From positions 1 to 18,933 of the forward strand of contig RFIM01000155.1 of assembly GCA_003695215.1 (NCBI GenBank): a DNA stretch of 18,933 bases. The letters run 5' to 3'. The position numbers and the translations under genes are program-made. The notes under the pieces were generated by a model. That model saw nothing but the letters and a program-made list of their open reading frames with translations. It made no database searches and was not told where the DNA came from. Of this stretch, positions 1-6,940 are shown in pieces. This stretch comes from Chloroflexota bacterium. GTDB taxonomy: Bacteria; Chloroflexota; Anaerolineae; Aggregatilineales; UBA2796. Numbering within the stretch: the stretch's first letter is position 1; each line of letters starts with the position of its first letter.

Positions 1-122
1 GTCACATCCACGTTCAGCTTGATGCGCCAACCGTCAGGATACGGCTGCGCAGTCAGGCGCTCAATGCGCACTTTCTCGCGCGGTTGTGGCGCTTGATCAG
101 GTTCAACGAATGGAATTTCCAT
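1..122 (-). CDS. N-terminus of a small conserved hypothetical protein (partial)
   Basis: A reading frame begins with ATG at 122 on the minus strand and stays open to the window edge, giving about 40 residues that start MEIPFVEPDQAPQPREKVRI and continue with ERLTAQPYPDGWRIKLNVDV. It starts 6 bp after the stop of the upstream ParB-like gene, with a weak GAAGG in front, so the two are probably co-transcribed and perhaps translationally coupled. The alternating hydrophobic/charged pattern after the proline-rich start looks like beta strands. I do not recognise a named family and the C-terminus is outside the window. The short gap and uninterrupted frame are the main support. Confidence 0.6.
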   Translation of the reverse strand, partial: MEIPFVEPDQAPQPREKVRIERLTAQPYPDGWRIKLNVDV

Positions 123-128
123 GTGCCT

Positions 129-992
129 TCACTCATCGAACAAGTAGGTCGGTTCAGCATAATAGCGCACGCGCCGCTCAGCCATGCGCTGTTGAACCCA
201 GAGCCGCAAGGCTTCGTTTTTCTCGGCAAGCGTCTCGCCCGTCTCGGCGAAAGCGCTCAGCGGATAGTGCAGGCGCATGGCGCGTCCGCGGATGATATGG
301 CGGCTGATGCCAGGCGGCAGGCGAATGCCGTCGCGCGCGGCTACCATGATCTCGGCAGGATGGTAGCGCGGAAAGACCACAATAGCGACTGCCTCAGGAT
401 ACAAGCGGCGCGCCATGCTGATCGAGTCCGTGCTGATGCGATTGAGCGTGCCACGCGCTTTGTAAGTGTCCACCATCTGACGCAAGACGGCCGTGCGCGC
501 GGCTAGATCGTGGACTTCTGCGTTCAGCGTGTAGGCGCGGTTGTCGCTCAGCACTGTGTAGGCGAGAATATCGCGGCGCGCTAAGGCGGCGCGTGCGCTC
601 AGCAGATCGCAGCTTGCAATCTGAAAAGTCTCGATCTCGCGCAAGTTGCGCAAGAATTCGAACCACGAAATGCCGCTGATGACATGATGCCACGTCTCTA
701 ATTGTACAGCGTCGCTCTCATAATTGACCACTTGGACGAGAATGTGCGGATAGCCGAGCGTTTGGATAGCGTGATGGCGATTGGCACCATCAAGGATCAC
801 GTAGCGCTCAGCGTCCAGCGGCGCGACCACAGGCGGATTCAGCCAGCTGCCGGCGGCGCGAATGCGCTCGATCAGCGGTGCAGCGCGTTGCGGATCGTGT
901 TCTTCATGCGGAACCAGGCTGGCTGTCGGCACGATGCGCAGGTCAGGGATGATATCGTGAGCTGTTGGCTCTTCTTGGATGGCACTTGGCAT
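129..992 (-). CDS. ParB-fold protein resembling SbnI/SerK free serine kinase
   Basis: Predicted 287 aa from ATG 992, chosen because AAGAGAG lies just upstream; an in-frame start at 1055 would reach into the divergent intergenic region. The N-terminal half has a ParB/Srx-like core: VPHEEHDPQRA (about residues 28-38), then NPPVV, then VILDGANRHHAIQTLG (about 65-80), then LETWHH (about 98-103). This order matches the staphylococcal SbnI and archaeal SerK proteins, ParB-fold enzymes that phosphorylate free L-serine to O-phosphoserine; the Glu pair at about 30-31 sits where their catalytic Glu is expected. The C-terminal half contains LPPGISRHIIRGRAMRLHYPL, a stretch I associate with this family rather than with chromosome-partition ParB. 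There is no helix-turn-helix of the partition type and no parA nearby. A kinase role is inference; a ParB-type nucleotide-binding regulator is the alternative. It is divergent from mutL. Confidence 0.72.
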   Translation of the reverse strand: MPSAIQEEPTAHDIIPDLRIVPTASLVPHEEHDPQRAAPLIERIRAAGSWLNPPVVAPLDAERYVILDGANRHHAIQTLGYPHILVQVVNYESDAVQLETWHHVISGISWFEFLRNLREIETFQIASCDLLSARAALARRDILAYTVLSDNRAYTLNAEVHDLAARTAVLRQMVDTYKARGTLNRISTDSISMARRLYPEAVAIVVFPRYHPAEIMVAARDGIRLPPGISRHIIRGRAMRLHYPLSAFAETGETLAEKNEALRLWVQQRMAERRVRYYAEPTYLFDE

Positions 993-1026
993 AATGCGCT
1001 CTCTTAGTTGGATGAATTTTGGCTCT

Positions 1027-1032
1027 AGTGTA
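1027..1032 (-). promoter_or_regulatory. Candidate -10 box for the ParB-like gene
   Basis: On the minus strand TACACT lies 35 bp upstream of the ATG at 992 in the 109-bp divergent region shared with mutL. No convincing -35 hexamer is seen at the right spacing, so this is a weak call. Confidence 0.3.
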
Positions 1033-1068
1033 TTGCGAAGCGGCGCAAATTGCACGCTTTGCCTTGAT

Positions 1069-1094
1069 GATTGCGCTACAATCTACAAATGGAG
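1069..1094 (+). promoter_or_regulatory. mutL -10 box, overlapping palindrome and Shine-Dalgarno
   Basis: TACAAT at 1077-1082 is a good -10 box only 19 bases before the mutL ATG, so the leader would be about a dozen bases. GGAG at 1091-1094 is the ribosome binding site, 7 bases before ATG 1102. The -10 lies in a small inverted repeat GATTG-CGCTA-CAATC (1069-1083). TTGCAC at 1050-1055 is too far (21 bp) for a standard -35. Confidence 0.5.
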
Positions 1095-1101
1095 AGCGTT
1101 T

Positions 1102-2865
1102 ATGCCGATTCAGATTCTGCCTGAGCATGTGGCGGCGCAAATCGCTGCCGGCGAGGTCGTCGAGCGACCTGCTTCTGTGGTCAAAGAGCTGATCGAGAAT
1201 GCGCTGGATGCCCAAGCGCGCAGCATCCGCGTTGAGGTGCAAGGCGGCGGGCGCAAGTTGATCCGAGTCAGCGATGACGGCTGCGGCATCCCTGCGGAGG
1301 AAGCGCCGCTCGCCTTTGCGCGCCATGCCACCAGCAAGCTGCAGCGCGTTGAAGACCTAGATAATATCCAGACGCTCGGCTTCCGCGGCGAAGCCTTGGC
1401 GAGCATCGCTAGCGTGGCGCGTGTGACGATGCTGACGCGCCACGTGGACGCGCAAGTCGGCACTTTTTTGCGCCTGGAAGGCGGTCATCTCTTAGAACAG
1501 CGCGCTCAAGGCACGCCACACGGCACTGTGGTCACAGTCGAGGACTTGTTCTTCAACACGCCTGCGCGCCTGAAGTTCCTGAAAGCCGAGGCCACTGAGC
1601 GCCGTCAGATTGAGAGCGTGATCATGCGCTATGCTATGGCCTATCCTGAGGTGCGCTTCAGCCTGAGCCAAGATGGGCGGCCGAGCTTCGCCACAAGCGG
1701 CAATGGCAGCCTGGCCGATGTGCTGGTCGAGACACTTGGCTTGGAGATCGTGCGGCAGCTGCTGCCTGTAGGGCCAATGGCAAACGAAAAAGCGCCTATC
1801 GCTGTCTACGGCTACACTAGCGCGCCAACGCTACACCGCACCACGCGCGCTTATATCACGCTCTTCGTCAACGGGCGCTACATCCAAGATGCCAGCTTGA
1901 CCTATGCCGTCGCCCAAGCCTACCATACGCTGATGCCTGAGGATCGCTATCCTATCGCTGTGCTGATGATCGTCATGCCGCCTTCGGAAGTGGACGTGAA
2001 CGTGCATCCAACAAAGGCGGAAGTGCGCTTCCACGCGCCTGAAGTCGTCTTCAGCGCTGTGCAACGCGCTGTGCGGCGCGCCGTGCTAGGCGCCAGCAGC
2101 AGCATACCGACTCTCACGCCTGCTGCGAGCGAACCTGAGCAGCCCTGGCGCGCTCTAGGCGCCGTGAAGTCGGCTCAGCCTGCTTTGAAGCTCACAACCG
2201 AAGATTCAGGCCGCTACACGCAGCAAATGCCGCCAGAGGCGCCAAGTATCGCGGCACCTGAAGCGGACTGGGCTGCGCGTCCGCGCAGTCTGCCGCCAAT
2301 GCGCATAGTCGGTCAGTTGGCGGCAACCTATATCGTGGCAGAGGCGCCTGCAGGCATGTATTTGATCGATCAGCATGCGGCGCATGAGCGCATCCTCTAC
2401 GAGCAGTACATGCGCGATCAGGCGCGCCGCAAGCCGATAGCTCAGCGCACCTTGCAGCCGTTCAGCCTGACCTTGCCGCCTGAGACCTTGCGGCTGATCG
2501 AGGCGCACAGCGAGGCTTTGCGCGCGCTGGGCTTTGAGATCGAGCCATTTGGCGCCAACACAGTGCGCGTCCATGCTGTGCCAGCTGCGCTGAGCAAGCA
2601 GAATCCTGCAGAGGCGGTTGCTGAAGTGCTGAAAGACCTTGAAGTGGGCAAAGCAGCAGGCGAATCAGCTTTTGAGGCACAGCTGATCTTGCGAATTTGC
2701 AAAGCAGCAGCGGTCAAGGCAGGGCAAATTCTGAGCCATTCTGAGATGAGCGAGCTATTGCGCCAGCTGGAGCGTTGTGAGCATCCTTTGAGTTGTCCGC
2801 ACGGGCGCCCAACGCTGATTCACATCAGCGCGGCGCAATTGGCGAAGGAGTTCGGTCGGGCGTAG
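1102..2865 (+). CDS. mutL: DNA mismatch repair protein MutL (endonuclease type)
   Basis: Predicted 587 aa; start at ATG 1102 behind GGAG. The N-terminal GHKL ATPase is complete: IAAGEVVERPASVVKELIEN (from about residue 14, with Glu29 and Asn33), DDGCGI (58-63) and GFRGEAL (93-99). After a variable linker (about 330-410) the C-terminal domain carries the metal-binding endonuclease motif DQHAAHERILYE (423-434), Cys533 in RICKAAAVKAG, and SCPHGRP (564-570). MutL proteins with these motifs nick the daughter strand themselves, so a MutH is not expected. It coordinates MutS mismatch recognition with strand removal; mutS is not in the window. The gene appears monocistronic, with its own promoter and a hairpin after the stop. 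Length is normal for the family. Function is very secure. Confidence 0.97.
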   Translation: MPIQILPEHVAAQIAAGEVVERPASVVKELIENALDAQARSIRVEVQGGGRKLIRVSDDGCGIPAEEAPLAFARHATSKLQRVEDLDNIQTLGFRGEALASIASVARVTMLTRHVDAQVGTFLRLEGGHLLEQRAQGTPHGTVVTVEDLFFNTPARLKFLKAEATERRQIESVIMRYAMAYPEVRFSLSQDGRPSFATSGNGSLADVLVETLGLEIVRQLLPVGPMANEKAPIAVYGYTSAPTLHRTTRAYITLFVNGRYIQDASLTYAVAQAYHTLMPEDRYPIAVLMIVMPPSEVDVNVHPTKAEVRFHAPEVVFSAVQRAVRRAVLGASSSIPTLTPAASEPEQPWRALGAVKSAQPALKLTTEDSGRYTQQMPPEAPSIAAPEADWAARPRSLPPMRIVGQLAATYIVAEAPAGMYLIDQHAAHERILYEQYMRDQARRKPIAQRTLQPFSLTLPPETLRLIEAHSEALRALGFEIEPFGANTVRVHAVPAALSKQNPAEAVAEVLKDLEVGKAAGESAFEAQLILRICKAAAVKAGQILSHSEMSELLRQLERCEHPLSCPHGRPTLIHISAAQLAKEFGRA

Positions 2866-2871
2866 GAAGAC

Positions 2872-2906
2872 AAGCAGGCGCCACGCGATCACGTAGCGCC
2901 TGCTTT
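2872..2906. terminator. Hairpin terminator between mutL and tRNA-fMet
   Basis: A perfect 10-bp inverted repeat, AAGCAGGCGC (2872-2881) and GCGCCTGCTT (2896-2905), with a 14-base loop that has a further 3-bp pairing. It starts 6 bases after the mutL stop. The trailing T run is short (TTT then G), so termination may be weak or helped by Rho. It lies between convergent units and could serve both strands. Confidence 0.65.
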
Positions 2907-2909
2907 GAG

Positions 2910-2981
2910 TAGCGGGGGCAGGATTCGAACCTGCGACCTCCGGGTTATGAGCCCGACGAGCTGCCACTGCTCTACCCCGCG
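2910..2981 (-). tRNA. Initiator tRNA-fMet (anticodon CAU)
   Basis: The minus strand folds as a 72-base tRNA starting CGCGGGG. The anticodon loop is CTCATAA (anticodon CAT). The anticodon stem has GGG opposite CCC, the D-stem has A11-T24 (GAGC/GCTC), and the T arm is GCAGG-TTCGAAT-CCTGC. The first base C1 faces T72, so there is no Watson-Crick pair at the end of the acceptor. The three G-C pairs, the unpaired 1-72 position and A11-T24 are the hallmarks of bacterial initiator tRNA. The commonest bacterial form has C1 opposite A72; here it is U72. The discriminator is A73 and CCA is not encoded (genomic bases after A73 are CTC), so it must be added enzymatically. It starts every protein chain as formylmethionyl-tRNA. 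Confidence 0.95.
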
Positions 2982-2986
2982 GCATT

Positions 2987-3009
2987 AGCGTGCTGAAGTA
3001 TAGCACGCT
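2987..3009. repeat. Perfect inverted repeat over the tRNA promoter -10
   Basis: AGCGTGCT (2987-2994) and AGCACGCT (3002-3009) form a perfect 8-bp inverted repeat with 7 bases between. The -10 box of the tRNA promoter lies in and beside the loop. It has no T tract on either side, so it is not an obvious terminator; an operator or chance are the options. Confidence 0.5.
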
Positions 3010-3025
3010 CGACGCCGCTTGTAAA
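2997..3025 (-). promoter_or_regulatory. Promoter of tRNA-fMet
   Basis: On the minus strand, TTTACA (3025-3020) is separated by exactly 17 bp from TATACT (3002-2997). Transcription would start near 2990, a few bases before the mature tRNA 5' end at 2981. Each box matches the sigma-70 consensus at five of six positions. Confidence 0.75.
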
Positions 3026-3263
3026 GGCCGAATTTTGCAGAACGGTTGACGTAAAGCGCAAGCACAAGGCTTTTGCGCGCACCAGCGCTTGCAGAAAATG
3101 CTTTTGCTGCGCGCAACTCTCACTATAACGCATCGCGCCCTTCGCTTGACAGATCGCACCGAGCAGTTTAGCATTGCACTATAATGGAGTGTTCCTTTAT
3201 TCAGCTCCTGAAAGCTCCCAAAAGCGGCGCTTCGTGGCACAAGCACGTTGGGAATAGTGGCTT
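3010..3263. other. Intergenic region without a recognisable gene
   Basis: This stretch separates the tRNA from the Nudix gene. No credible small ORF is visible. It contains an inverted repeat TTGCGCGCA (3073-3081) / TGCGCGCAA (3108-3116), two copies of GCTTTTGC, and several promoter-like boxes near its right end. The reading frames crossing it depend on the tRNA sequence and are not supported. Confidence 0.5.
3146..3185 (+). promoter_or_regulatory. Promoter region of the Nudix / glyA-gcvT unit
   Basis: A perfect -35 TTGACA lies at 3146-3151. With 17-bp spacing the matching -10 is TAGCAT (3169-3174, four of six). A perfect TATAAT lies at 3180-3185 but is 28 bp from the TTGACA, so it would need another -35 or an extended -10; it is preceded by ATTGCAC. 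Either start would give a leader of about 70-85 bases to ATG 3264. Confidence 0.5.
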
Positions 3264-3704
3264 ATGAGTGCAACCATGCGCAGCCCAGCTGTGCGAGCTG
3301 TGCTGTTCTATGAGAATCGCTTTCTGCTGGTGCAGCACCACAATTGCTTGCCGGAGACAGTCGGGAAGTGGGGCTTGCCGGGCGGGCGCGTCGAGGCGAG
3401 CGATGCAAGCCTTGTGGCAGCGCTGCATCGCGAGCTCTACGAAGAATTCGCCATGAGCGCTGAGATCATCGGCTTCGTGGCGATGTACACCTACCGCGAG
3501 CGCGCTCATCATGTCTATTTTGCACGCCCGCGCAACTTGAATTTCGTCATCGACCGCAACGAAATCCTCAACATCACGTGGTGGACTTTAGCAGAGGTGA
3601 TGCAGTGCCACGCCAAAGGCAATCTGCACGCAGGCTTTGAATTAGCGGCAATCCGCGCTAGCCTGGCCCGCTATGGCGATCAAATTCGCAGCGATACGGC
3701 CTAG
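3264..3704 (+). CDS. Nudix hydrolase
   Basis: Predicted 146 aa. It opens with a strand VRAVLFYENRFLLVQHH, then GKWGLPGGRVE, then an altered Nudix box in which HRELYEE (residues 55-61) keeps the catalytic R-E-x-x-E-E set. Against the usual GX5EX7REUXEEXGU there is one extra residue before REL, the first box Glu is replaced by Ser-Asp (46-47), and the final Gly is Ala63. The family hydrolyses nucleoside diphosphates linked to other groups; the substrate cannot be read here. WWTLAEV and an Arg-rich segment (RERAHHVYFARP) are typical of general NUDIX proteins. ATG 3264 was used; ATG 3276 is a possible alternative, and neither has a strong ribosome binding site. It ends 49 bp before glyA-gcvT with no evident promoter between, so co-transcription is likely. 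Confidence 0.88.
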   Translation: MSATMRSPAVRAVLFYENRFLLVQHHNCLPETVGKWGLPGGRVEASDASLVAALHRELYEEFAMSAEIIGFVAMYTYRERAHHVYFARPRNLNFVIDRNEILNITWWTLAEVMQCHAKGNLHAGFELAAIRASLARYGDQIRSDTA

Positions 3705-3753
3705 TCACTCAGCGCGCCGATCTGTTTCGTAGGCCACATCAGTTGGAGAGACC

Positions 3754-6700
3754 ATGCTACACGATTTCCTGTTCCGCGGCGATCTCGCCGACCTCGATCC
3801 CGATCTGGCTGATTTGATCAACCTTGAGGCGGCGCGGCAACGCCGCCGCCTGATCCTGATCCCTTCTGAGTCCACTGTGCCCTACGCTGTGCGCCAAGCG
3901 CTCACCTCGCACTTCCACAACCTCTATGCTGAAGGCTATCCACCTGAAGAAATGCGGACCATGCGCGAGGCTGAGCTGCTGGACTTCGATCTGCACTTGG
4001 CGAACTTCCGCCGTTATAGCGATCCGCGCTACTACAAAGGCACTGAGTTCGCCAACTTGGTCGAGGCGCTAGCGCGGCGGCGCTGCGCTGAGCTCTTTGC
4101 CACAGAGCGCCTGAGCGCTGACCAACTCTATGTGAACGTGCAGCCGCTCAGCGGCGCGCCTGCCAACAGCGCTGTCTACACCGCTTTGCTGACGCCCGGC
4201 GATACCATCATGGGCATGGACTTGCTGCATGGCGGCCATCTGACGCACGGCAGCCCTGCGGCGCGCAGCGGCAAGCAATATAACGCCGTCTTCTATGGTG
4301 TGCATCCTGAGACTGAGCTGATCGACTACGATGCGGCCTATGCCACAGCCATGCAGCATTGCCCGAAGATCGTGATCGGCGGCTACTCATCCTATCCGCT
4401 GGCACCTGATTGGCACAAGTTGCGCGCCATCGCTGATGCTTGTGGCGCTCTGCTTATGGCTGATGTGGCGCACGTAGCCGGCTTGATCGCTGCGGGCGTC
4501 TATCCATCGCCCATTGGCATCGCCGATATCGTCACGTTCACTACGCACAAGACGCTCGGCGGGCCGCGCGGCGCGGTCATCATCACGCATCGCGCCGATC
4601 TCGCCAAGAAGCTGGATCGCGGCGTGTTCCCGGGCGAGCAAGGCGGCCCGCACATGAACAGCATCGCAGCGCTCGCCCTTGCGCTCAAATTGGCGCGCAC
4701 AGAGCAGTTCAAGGCGCTGCAAGCGCAGACAGTCAAGAATGCTGCCCGCCTTGCCCAAAAATTAGCCGAATATGGCTTGCGCTTGGTCTATGGCGGCACC
4801 AACACGCATCTGCTGGTCGTGGATGTCAGCACTATACGCGGCGCAGACGGCACGCCGCTCAGCGGCGACATGGCCGCGCGCATCCTGGACTTAGTCGGCA
4901 TCACTTGCAACCGCAATACCATACCAGGCGATACTTCAGCGGCACGCCCGAGCGGCATTCGGCTTGGCACGCCCTGGATCACGCAGCGCGGCTTCCGCGA
5001 GCCTGAAATCGACCGCCTGGCTTCGATCATCGCGCACACGCTCAAGGCGATTCAGCCCTTCAGCTATGCAGGCAAAGGCGGCAAAGAGGATCAGCGCGCC
5101 AAGTTGCCCTTCGAAGCGCTGACCGATGCGCGGCACGCTGTGGCGCAACTGTGCCTTGAGAGCGGCATCGACTATGAGCTGCCTGTGGTCGGCAAGCGCA
5201 TGACCGAGAAGGGCAAACAACATATCACGCTCTGGGTCGATGAGATGGCAGAGCGCGGCGCGCTCTCAGTGGCAATACGCGGCGCTGCTGCTGCTGACTT
5301 CCTGCGCATTGCGCTGACTAGCCGCGTCTATCCGCTTGAGATTGGCGACTCAGAGCCTACCAGCCTGCTGGATGAAGATGGCGCGCTGATCGCTAGCGGT
5401 ATTTTAGAGCGCGTCGGCGCCGAGACCTATCATCTGCACTTGAACGCTGAAGGCGGACGTGCCGCAGCTTGGTTACAAGCACTCTCAGACGGCTTTACTA
5501 TCTACGATCCGCTCGATGTGCACGGCAAGCTGCCAGGCGTCGTTGTGGTCAGCGTGCTGGGCAAGCCGAGCCGAGCGATAGAGGTGCCTGTTGGCGAACG
5601 AGCGGGCTTCTACGCTGAGAAGGACTATTTTGTCGGTTGCCGCGGCGCCAAGTTGAGCGCTGCGCACGGCGCGCCGTTGCCGCCCTTCACCTGGCAAGAG
5701 CCGACCGATCAGCCTTTGAAGCGCACGCCACTTTATGAAGTCCACAAGCGCTTAGGCGCCAAGATGGCGCCGTTTGGCGGCTATGAGATGCCGCTGTGGT
5801 ACAAGAGTGTGAGCGCTGAACACGCCGCTGTGCGCACAGCGGCGGGCGTCTTTGATGTGGCTCACATGGGCGTCTGGGATGTCAGCGGGCGCGGCGCCTT
5901 GCACTTCTTGGAGCGCTTGACCGCAAATGAAGTGCGCACGCTCAAAGTTGGCGATGCGCAGTATAGCTACCTGCTCGGCGTTGATGGCGTGCCACTAGAC
6001 GATATCTACGTCTATCGCCTGGCCGAAGATCGCTTCATGCTGGTTGTGAATGCGAGCAACAACGACAAAGACTGGGCATGGGCAAACGCCGTGCTGCGCG
6101 GCGCAGTCCAGATCGATCCGACGCGGCCGTATGCGCGCCTGATGGATGATCCGAGCCATGTGACCTTGCGCGACTTGCGCGATCTACAGCATGGCGAGGC
6201 CTGCCGTGTAGATATCGCCTTGCAAGGGCAAGCCAGCCTGGGCATTTTGCAGAGCATGGCGCACAGCGAGGCCGATAAAAAGCGCCTGGCGAACATGGCG
6301 TGGTCGACTGTGGCGCCTTTCAAGCTCGGCGAGTTCGATCTGATCATCTCACGGACGGGCTACACAGGCGAGCGCGTCGCCTTTGAGCTTTTCGTACATC
6401 CGCAACAGGCAGCTGCGCTCTTCGAGGCGCTGATCGCTGCTGGCGCACAGCCCTGCGGGCTAGCTAGCCGCGATAGCACGCGCATTGAGGCGGGCTTGCC
6501 GCTCTATGGGCATGAGCTAGGCGGCTTGCACGCCTTCACGCCTGGCGACGCAGGCTTCGGCAATTATGTCAAGCTATGGAAGCCGTTCTTCATTGGCAAG
6601 CTCGCCTACTTGGAGCGCGAGCGCAAGCGTGAGGCTGTCATTGTGCGCTTCCGTATGCTGCACAAGGGCGTGCGTCCGCCGCAGCCAGGCGCTGCTGTGT

Positions 6701-6939
6701 TGGATCGGCGCGGCAACGTGATCGGCATGGTCACGTCCTGCAGCATCGATTCGGAAGGCTACCAATGCGGCCAGGCTTATGTGAAAGAGCCGTTCAGCGC
6801 GCCTGAGACGCCTTTGCTGATCCTGAACGTCGGCAAGGAGACGCCCTTGCCCGCCAGTGTAGCGCTGGGCGACCGCTTGCCTGTGCCCGACGCGGCAGTA
6901 GTGCTGACGCGCTTCCCTGCCAAGAAGAAATCCAGCTGA
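3754..6939 (+). CDS. glyA-gcvT: Fused serine hydroxymethyltransferase / aminomethyltransferase (GlyA-GcvT)
   Basis: Predicted 1061 aa, ATG 3754, GGAG 5 bases upstream. Residues 1-430 are a full SHMT: YAEGYP, RYYKG, HGGHLTHGS, DVAHVAG, the PLP lysine in TTHKTLGGPRGA (Lys266), GEQGGPH and SGIRLGTP. About 25 extra residues (PEEMRTM...) sit between EGYP and YYKG compared with E. coli GlyA. Residues about 656-1061 are a full GcvT: TPLYEVHKRLGAKMAPFGGY, the catalytic Asp pair in PLDDIYVYRL (749-750), LVVNASNN, SRTGYTGE and FFIGK. Residues about 435-655 are a third segment resembling a reduced, inactive GcvT half. SHMT converts Ser + THF to Gly + methylene-THF; GcvT (T-protein) makes methylene-THF from the aminomethyl group on GcvH. 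Joining them would place both sources of methylene-THF on one chain; gcvH and gcvP are not in the window. The frame is open throughout with no sign of a joining frameshift. Confidence 0.95.
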   Translation: MLHDFLFRGDLADLDPDLADLINLEAARQRRRLILIPSESTVPYAVRQALTSHFHNLYAEGYPPEEMRTMREAELLDFDLHLANFRRYSDPRYYKGTEFANLVEALARRRCAELFATERLSADQLYVNVQPLSGAPANSAVYTALLTPGDTIMGMDLLHGGHLTHGSPAARSGKQYNAVFYGVHPETELIDYDAAYATAMQHCPKIVIGGYSSYPLAPDWHKLRAIADACGALLMADVAHVAGLIAAGVYPSPIGIADIVTFTTHKTLGGPRGAVIITHRADLAKKLDRGVFPGEQGGPHMNSIAALALALKLARTEQFKALQAQTVKNAARLAQKLAEYGLRLVYGGTNTHLLVVDVSTIRGADGTPLSGDMAARILDLVGITCNRNTIPGDTSAARPSGIRLGTPWITQRGFREPEIDRLASIIAHTLKAIQPFSYAGKGGKEDQRAKLPFEALTDARHAVAQLCLESGIDYELPVVGKRMTEKGKQHITLWVDEMAERGALSVAIRGAAAADFLRIALTSRVYPLEIGDSEPTSLLDEDGALIASGILERVGAETYHLHLNAEGGRAAAWLQALSDGFTIYDPLDVHGKLPGVVVVSVLGKPSRAIEVPVGERAGFYAEKDYFVGCRGAKLSAAHGAPLPPFTWQEPTDQPLKRTPLYEVHKRLGAKMAPFGGYEMPLWYKSVSAEHAAVRTAAGVFDVAHMGVWDVSGRGALHFLERLTANEVRTLKVGDAQYSYLLGVDGVPLDDIYVYRLAEDRFMLVVNASNNDKDWAWANAVLRGAVQIDPTRPYARLMDDPSHVTLRDLRDLQHGEACRVDIALQGQASLGILQSMAHSEADKKRLANMAWSTVAPFKLGEFDLIISRTGYTGERVAFELFVHPQQAAALFEALIAAGAQPCGLASRDSTRIEAGLPLYGHELGGLHAFTPGDAGFGNYVKLWKPFFIGKLAYLERERKREAVIVRFRMLHKGVRPPQPGAAVLDRRGNVIGMVTSCSIDSEGYQCGQAYVKEPFSAPETPLLILNVGKETPLPASVALGDRLPVPDAAVVLTRFPAKKKSS

Positions 6940-6940
6940 G

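Noticed and set aside
84..506. 140-aa plus-strand frame over the ParB-like gene
   Set aside because: Overlaps both the partial small gene and the ParB-like gene on the opposite strand; no family features.
129..992. Chromosome-partition ParB
   Set aside because: No parA, no parS-like palindrome cluster and no helix-turn-helix; the motif order fits SbnI/SerK better.
2755..3246. 163-aa minus-strand frame through the tRNA, containing AHNPEVAGSNPAPAT
   Set aside because: That peptide is the well-known translation of a tRNA gene; the frame also runs into the end of mutL and promoter sequence, so it is spurious.
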